A DNA stretch of 38,505 nt from Methanotrichaceae archaeon (lineage in GTDB: Archaea; Halobacteriota; Methanosarcinia; Methanotrichales; Methanotrichaceae). The stretch lies in contig JAFGMR010000003.1 in assembly GCA_016927425.1 (NCBI GenBank), positions 1 to 38,505 of the forward strand. The letters run 5' to 3'. Below the pieces are notes generated by a model that worked only from the letters and a program-made list of their open reading frames with translations, was not told where the DNA came from and did not search any database. Position 1 is the first letter of the stretch, and every line of letters begins with the position of its first letter. Positions 34,951 to 38,505 of this stretch are shown piece by piece. Both the position numbers and the translations under genes were made by a program.

Positions 34951-36168
34951 TTACACAGGCGAAATGGGAACTCGCTCCATCTCTGCTAGCTTGCTCGGCG
35001 CGAATATGGCATCTCTGCTGAATTGGATGGTGGGCTCTATATAGATCAGGCTTTGATCCCCCTCTATCTCCATCATCTCGCCGGCCCTATACCGCCTTCC
35101 CTGCCACTCTATCTCGAAGTAGCCGCTATTTGCCTCCGCCGGAAGCGTGACTTCGAGCACCTTCCCTTCCGACGAGATCTTCGCTGGGAGGACCTGGCCG
35201 TCGTAGTACACAACGACGCCTCCAGGCGGGCTGAAGCTGAGGCTGATCTCCACCACTTCACCGGATGCCGCCGAGCGCGGGCTGAAGGTGAACTCCAGGT
35301 CTTCCACGTGCACCTGGATCGAGTACTTCACAACCTTGTCGCCGCTTCGAGCAAGGAGCAGATACGATGTCGTCTCCACTGGAGTGACCTCCATCTCGCC
35401 TTTCGCACCCACGACCTTTCCGTCCAGTATGACCTCATCGGCGCCCGAGACCCCCCAGCTTAGTATGGCGGACCCTCCTCTGATGATGCTCTCCGGATTT
35501 GCGACGAAGCGATCGATCGAGGCTGCTCTCTCCTCCTCCGATAGGACCGCAAGCTCTGCCCGGGCTGTTTTGCTCTCCTCCATGTTGCCGGCGGTTAGGA
35601 TATAGGTTGCCGACTCCTTTGGATTGACCTCCCGGCAGCCCTTTCTGATCTCGACATCGCCGATATCAGAGATTTCCACATGGTCGGCGCCTGAGACCGA
35701 CCAGCTGAGAGTAGCATAATCCCCTGGCCCGATCTTGTCTGGATTAACGGCAAAGGATGCGATCTCCAGGGGCTCTCTTTCTTCCTCGCTCACATCCACA
35801 TTGGTCACGGCGACCTGGCTGTGAGTATCGTTTCTTGCCGTTAGGATGAAGGTTGTGTTTCTCTCTGGAGCGACGATCCGCGTTCCGCTTACAAGCTCTA
35901 CCTCGCCGATCTCCGGGAAGATGGAGACCCCGGTTGCACCTTTAATCGACCAGCTCAATGTGGCGTGATCTCCGGCATCGATCGTCTTGGGCGACGCGCC
36001 GAAGGCGTGGATAGCGAGGGGCGCGATCTCTTCCTCGGGGCCACCATCGGGAATGATGTTCGATGAATGCAAGATTGCGATCAAGGATACGATTGCCCCG
36101 ATCACTGCGGCGATTCCAGTTAGGATTCCTGGAAGGGTCGACCAGAAGGACTTCTTTTCATCGGCCAT
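34951..36168 (-). CDS. Membrane-anchored protein with three Ig-like repeats
   Basis: A 405-residue protein. A hydrophobic segment at about residues 11-36 anchors it, with no cleavage site, so the bulk faces outside. Three Ig-like repeats of about 80 residues follow; each has an entry (ASPKTIDAGDHATLSWSIKG, NPDKIGPGDYATLSWSVSG, NPESIIRGGSAILSWGVSG) and an exit (TTFILTARND, ATYILTAGNM, TSYLLLARSG). The C-terminal 110 residues form another beta domain (FTFSPRSAASGEVVEISL). GTG 36177 is in frame, but ATG 36168 has GAGGTG six bases upstream. Surface adhesion or S-layer association is a guess. Confidence 0.82.
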   Translation of the reverse strand: MADEKKSFWSTLPGILTGIAAVIGAIVSLIAILHSSNIIPDGGPEEEIAPLAIHAFGASPKTIDAGDHATLSWSIKGATGVSIFPEIGEVELVSGTRIVAPERNTTFILTARNDTHSQVAVTNVDVSEEEREPLEIASFAVNPDKIGPGDYATLSWSVSGADHVEISDIGDVEIRKGCREVNPKESATYILTAGNMEESKTARAELAVLSEEERAASIDRFVANPESIIRGGSAILSWGVSGADEVILDGKVVGAKGEMEVTPVETTSYLLLARSGDKVVKYSIQVHVEDLEFTFSPRSAASGEVVEISLSFSPPGGVVVYYDGQVLPAKISSEGKVLEVTLPAEANSGYFEIEWQGRRYRAGEMMEIEGDQSLIYIEPTIQFSRDAIFAPSKLAEMERVPISPV

Positions 36169-36216
36169 GGAGAGCACCTCTTGGATCGAATGGAGGGAGA
36201 ATACGTCCCTACATGA

Positions 36217-36602
36217 TCAAAGATCCTGGACTGTGTTTTCCACTGAGGATGTTCTTATAGGTTCTCCCAATCGATAGACCCAGACCGTCTCCTCTTCGAG
36301 CATCCGCCCGAAGCGGCCGTCCTTTCTCGACCACTCCTCCTCGGTAAAGATGAGAAGGTCCGCGGGAACGGAAGGCTTGACTCATCCCAGTCCCTTGCCC
36401 TCTCGATGAACGGCCGAGGGCAGCTCTCCAAAATCACGACGATGTCGAGGTCGCTTCCTACGCCCGCGTCTCCCCAGGCGTAGGAGCTAAAGTATCCAAT
36501 GGCCAGGACGCCGTCGTGGCCTCGAGCCGCCTCCCGGGCCCAGCGGCAGGCTGCGCCATCCACCTCCTCTCGATCAGGCCATCTGAAGACGAATGAGCTC
36601 AA
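36217..36602 (-). pseudogene. MNT-type nucleotidyltransferase, frameshifted
   Basis: The minus strand encodes IGYFSSYAWGDAGVGSDLDI, a nucleotidyltransferase active site (GSx..SDxD; Gly-Ser is replaced by Ser-Ser), then SSLPFP. Here one base is missing (near 36364): shifting frame restores ADLLIFTEEEWSRKDGRFGR and MLEEETVWVYRLGEP, which belong to the same family, up to TGA at 36217-36219. The start is uncertain; TTG 36602 or GTG 36563 are options. It overlaps the HEPN gene, as in known HEPN-MNT toxin-antitoxin pairs where MNT is the antitoxin that adenylylates HEPN. A sequencing error could also explain the shift. Confidence 0.75.
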
Positions 36603-36959
36603 CGATCGCACAGGCATAATCCAGAGCCTCCTTGCTCTGCAGCCGGCCGTAGTACTCGAATGGCGGTCCTTCCGGATGACCGTTTGGGTATCTCGTCGGT
36701 AAGTAGAAGCCATCGAGCACCCGGCCCCTCTCCACGAGATCCTGGGGGAGAGCGATCGGAAGCTCCTGCAGGAGGCGGGCAATCACTTGGCCCCAGGCCT
36801 CCTCGCCGAGGTGCAAGTGGAGGGCCTCTACCGCCTTTTCGGCTGCCTGATGAGCGGCAATAGCCGGGCCCACTCGTGGCGGCCATCCTCTCGCGAGGCC
36901 TCGGCCTGCTCGAGGTCTCGATAGGCCTGGGCGAGCCAGTCGGGGGCGCGGTTTGGCAT
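36574..36959 (-). pseudogene. HEPN-domain protein, frameshifted
   Basis: ATG 36959 opens MPNRAPDWLAQAYRDLEQAE and reads to EWARL, then meets a stop after 10 more out-of-frame codons. In another frame AAHQAAEKAVEALHLHLGEE and RYPNGHPEGPPFEYYGRLQS follow, the rest of a COG2250-type HEPN domain, up to TGA at 36574. The shift lies near 36862-36870; removing two bases (or adding one) restores WARLAAHQAAEK, which aligns with the usual HEPN pattern. HEPN RNases are toxins of MNT-HEPN modules. A second, independent shift in the partner gene argues for decay, or for base-calling error in both. Confidence 0.75.
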
Positions 36960-37151
36960 GGGGTGTATTGGGGAGGCGATGGGAGATAAGGGTATGGGAT
37001 GGGGATTGTTGGTCTATCGAAGGAAGAGAACCTGGCTAGAATATAACCCTCATCTAGGAACTATAACTTATCATGTATGGTCGATTTTTGCTATTACATC
37101 GCAAAATATACAGCGATTCCATAAAAATAGGCGGATAATCTTCCACCAAAA
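36960..37151. other. Short AT-rich gap
   Basis: Nothing beyond an AT-rich stretch (37040-37150). The HEPN gene's promoter may be CCTTATCTCC near 36984-36993 on the minus strand, about 29 bases before its ATG. Confidence 0.3.
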
Positions 37152-38144
37152 TCATTTATCGGTCGAATTTTCAGCGAACTCTCCCAGGTAGGTCTGGCCG
37201 GCTGCATTCGTGGTGTTTGAATCGGATGCATAGATCCCTGCACCCAGCCACCAGCTGCCGTCTACGTCCCTCACATATCCGAGCTTGAGCTCTTCGGTCA
37301 TGTTCTCTTTTGGGTTGGCATAGATGTAATACAGATACCCTTCGCCTCTATTTGCCAGATCTATGCAATTTTGCACATATCTGACGCCGTTTAGGTCCTT
37401 GGAGTTGATGCGGCCTTCTCCAATGAGATGCGGTTGAAATGGCAGCGACAGAACAGTACCGTTGTAGTCATAGGCAAAGATATAGAGGTTGTCACATACA
37501 AACGAGCCGTTCTTGTCATTGAAGGCGTTCAGAGTCTGCTCTCTGCCGTTCTCCCTGGCATATTCGACTGCCCCATCCACGAAGGAAGCCAGTTTCTCCC
37601 TCTCCTGCTGCGGGAAGAATGCTGGAACATCTGACAGATAGACACCAGAGCCAACCCACCATTCGTCATCAACCCTGGCAGCATAGCCGACCTTCAGCTC
37701 GTCCCTTGAGCCATGGTCTGGGTTGGGGAATATGAAATAAGTGAAATCCTCGCCCCTGAGGGAGCAAGCGGCTAGGTCCTTTATCAGGGCCACTCCGTTG
37801 GGATCCGTCAAATCGATCTTGTTCTCGCCGATGAAATCCGGGCGGAAGGGATGGGCGATATTCGTTCCCTGAAAGTCGTAGGCATAGATGTAGAGATCTC
37901 CCCGCACAAACCTGCCTGTCTTATTGTCAAACTCATGGCATGCCATCTCGCGGCCCACCTCATTGGCATAATCGCGAGCTTCCCTCACGAAATCCACAAG
38001 CTCGGCAAGCGAAGAGTCCTGCATGGGCTGTGACGACTGACCCTGGATCACGGAAACGCTGGCGTCGTCCTCTGCAATAGAGACGCCGAATGCGATGGCC
38101 ACCATGATGATAAACATGGCACCAGAAGCGATCGTTCTATTCAT
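37152..38144 (-). CDS. Secreted protein with two tandem Cache-like sensor domains
   Basis: A 330-residue protein: signal peptide (to about residue 24), Cache-like domain 1 (48-185) and domain 2 (187-325). The two domains repeat each other: DFVREARDYANEVGREMACH / SFVDGAVEYARENGREQTLN; GDLYIYAYDFQGTNIAHPF / DNLYIFAYDYNGTVLSLPF; VDDEWWVGSGVYLSD / VDGSWWLGAGIYASD. Cache domains bind small ligands outside the cell, usually on chemoreceptors or kinases, but here no membrane anchor or output domain follows. ATG 38144 has no Shine-Dalgarno and lies 29 bases from a TATA-like CTTAAAT at 38171-38177, so it is probably leaderless. Confidence 0.85.
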   Translation of the reverse strand: MNRTIASGAMFIIMVAIAFGVSIAEDDASVSVIQGQSSQPMQDSSLAELVDFVREARDYANEVGREMACHEFDNKTGRFVRGDLYIYAYDFQGTNIAHPFRPDFIGENKIDLTDPNGVALIKDLAACSLRGEDFTYFIFPNPDHGSRDELKVGYAARVDDEWWVGSGVYLSDVPAFFPQQEREKLASFVDGAVEYARENGREQTLNAFNDKNGSFVCDNLYIFAYDYNGTVLSLPFQPHLIGEGRINSKDLNGVRYVQNCIDLANRGEGYLYYIYANPKENMTEELKLGYVRDVDGSWWLGAGIYASDSNTTNAAGQTYLGEFAENSTDK

Positions 38145-38466
38145 GATTGGTCTGCAATATGCCCCATCGATTTAAGCTTATTTCAAAATGATCTTTCCCA
38201 CATTCCGGATTAAGCCTTTGTTCTGAACCTTAACTCCCATTAACTAGGGAATATGTTCAATCCCAGCACTCTGTCCAGGTCCCTTACCTTCTTGGGCACT
38301 TCAGAGATGACCGATTCCTCAGCGAACTCGATATTATAAACTTTGCTATACTCTACTTTCCAACTATCCATCAAGATATAATTACAGTCATATAACTGGG
38401 AGCAAATATTTATTATAGGTAATTAGTTATTTATAGATCAATTTCCATTTGCATGGCGGGGGTAAC
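38145..38466. other. Gap before the last gene
   Basis: It holds the Cache promoter (38171-38177), one weak minus-strand ORF (38240-38371), an AT-rich stretch with TATA-like TTATTTATAG (38427-38436), and GGGGGT just before the start of the final gene at 38467. No repeats were seen. Confidence 0.4.
38240..38371 (-). CDS. Possible 43-residue protein
   Basis: The minus-strand frame MDSWKVEYSKVYNIEFAEES to a TAA at 38240 has 43 codons and good codon variety, and no stop for 19 codons upstream. A TATA-like CTATAATAAATATT lies 40 bases upstream. There is no Shine-Dalgarno. No family is recognised; it might be a truncated remnant. Confidence 0.25.
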   Translation of the reverse strand: MDSWKVEYSKVYNIEFAEESVISEVPKKVRDLDRVLGLNIFPS

Positions 38467-38505
38467 ATGATCAAAGTAGCAGGTCTGCCGCCATCACTAG
38501 AGGAA
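38467..38505 (+). CDS. Start of a gene cut by the window edge
   Basis: ATG 38467 opens MIKVAGLPPSLEE and continues past the window end. GGCGGGGGT lies just upstream and a TATA box at 38427-38436 gives a leader of about 8-12 bases. Only 13 codons are visible, too few to name the product. Confidence 0.55.
   Translation, partial: MIKVAGLPPSLEE

Overview
This window looks like chromosomal DNA from a methanogenic archaeon of the Methanosarcinales, most probably Methanothrix (Methanosaeta) or a close relative. The case rests on methanogen families (FmdE, DUF2111, DUF2073), the archaeal membrane-anchored LonB protease, a Cdc48/VAT-type AAA+ ATPase, TATA boxes 24-29 bases before start codons with several leaderless genes, and Shine-Dalgarno sequences of the GGAGGTGAT type. 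The genus is inferred, not proven. No rRNA, tRNA or CRISPR array was seen.

Layout. 0.1-3.1 kb: a two-RCK potassium channel behind a short coupled upstream ORF, then a secreted coiled-coil protein. 3.1-6.1 kb: a FecBCD/BtuCDF-type ABC importer with a palindrome-rich promoter. 6.3-12 kb: a DUF4870 membrane protein, a free-standing FmdE protein, a second metal importer of the ZnuABC/TroABCD type and endonuclease V. Two inverted copies of a GAATGAACGC repeat bracket the FmdE-importer-endonuclease V stretch. 12.2-15 kb: a large formate-dehydrogenase-like molybdoprotein with a NuoG-type N-terminus and no electron-transfer partner beside it. 15-18.7 kb: an orphan antitoxin-like protein, an apparent IS21-type end remnant, and an AT-rich 1079-residue TPR-pentapeptide-membrane protein that looks foreign.

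19-27.3 kb is a minus-strand housekeeping block: winged-helix regulator, Cdc48, LonB and TldD (protein unfolding and proteolysis), then a GNAT acetyltransferase, DUF2111 and ArgG. 27.3-30.2 kb, plus strand: a radical SAM protein and an Era-like GTPase-DUF2073-Zn-ribbon cassette matching the archaeal Oap/Arv trio. 30.4-34.6 kb is mostly extracytoplasmic: a small repeat protein, a DsbD-like thioredoxin-CcdA fusion, a thioredoxin lipoprotein, a 50-residue Zn-ribbon protein and a tandem rhodanese, which together look like a thiol/sulfur redox module outside the membrane. 34.6-38.5 kb: degenerate tandem repeats, a membrane-anchored Ig-like protein, a HEPN-nucleotidyltransferase toxin-antitoxin pair in which both genes carry frameshifts, a secreted double-Cache sensor, and the first codons of a further gene.

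The most interesting items are the doubly frameshifted HEPN/MNT pair, the TPR-pentapeptide-channel-like fusion beside an IS-end remnant, the Arv/Oap-like cassette, the regulator-Cdc48-LonB-TldD cluster, the extracytoplasmic thiol cluster, and the orphan formate-dehydrogenase-like enzyme. No wholly new multi-gene system could be proven from sequence alone.
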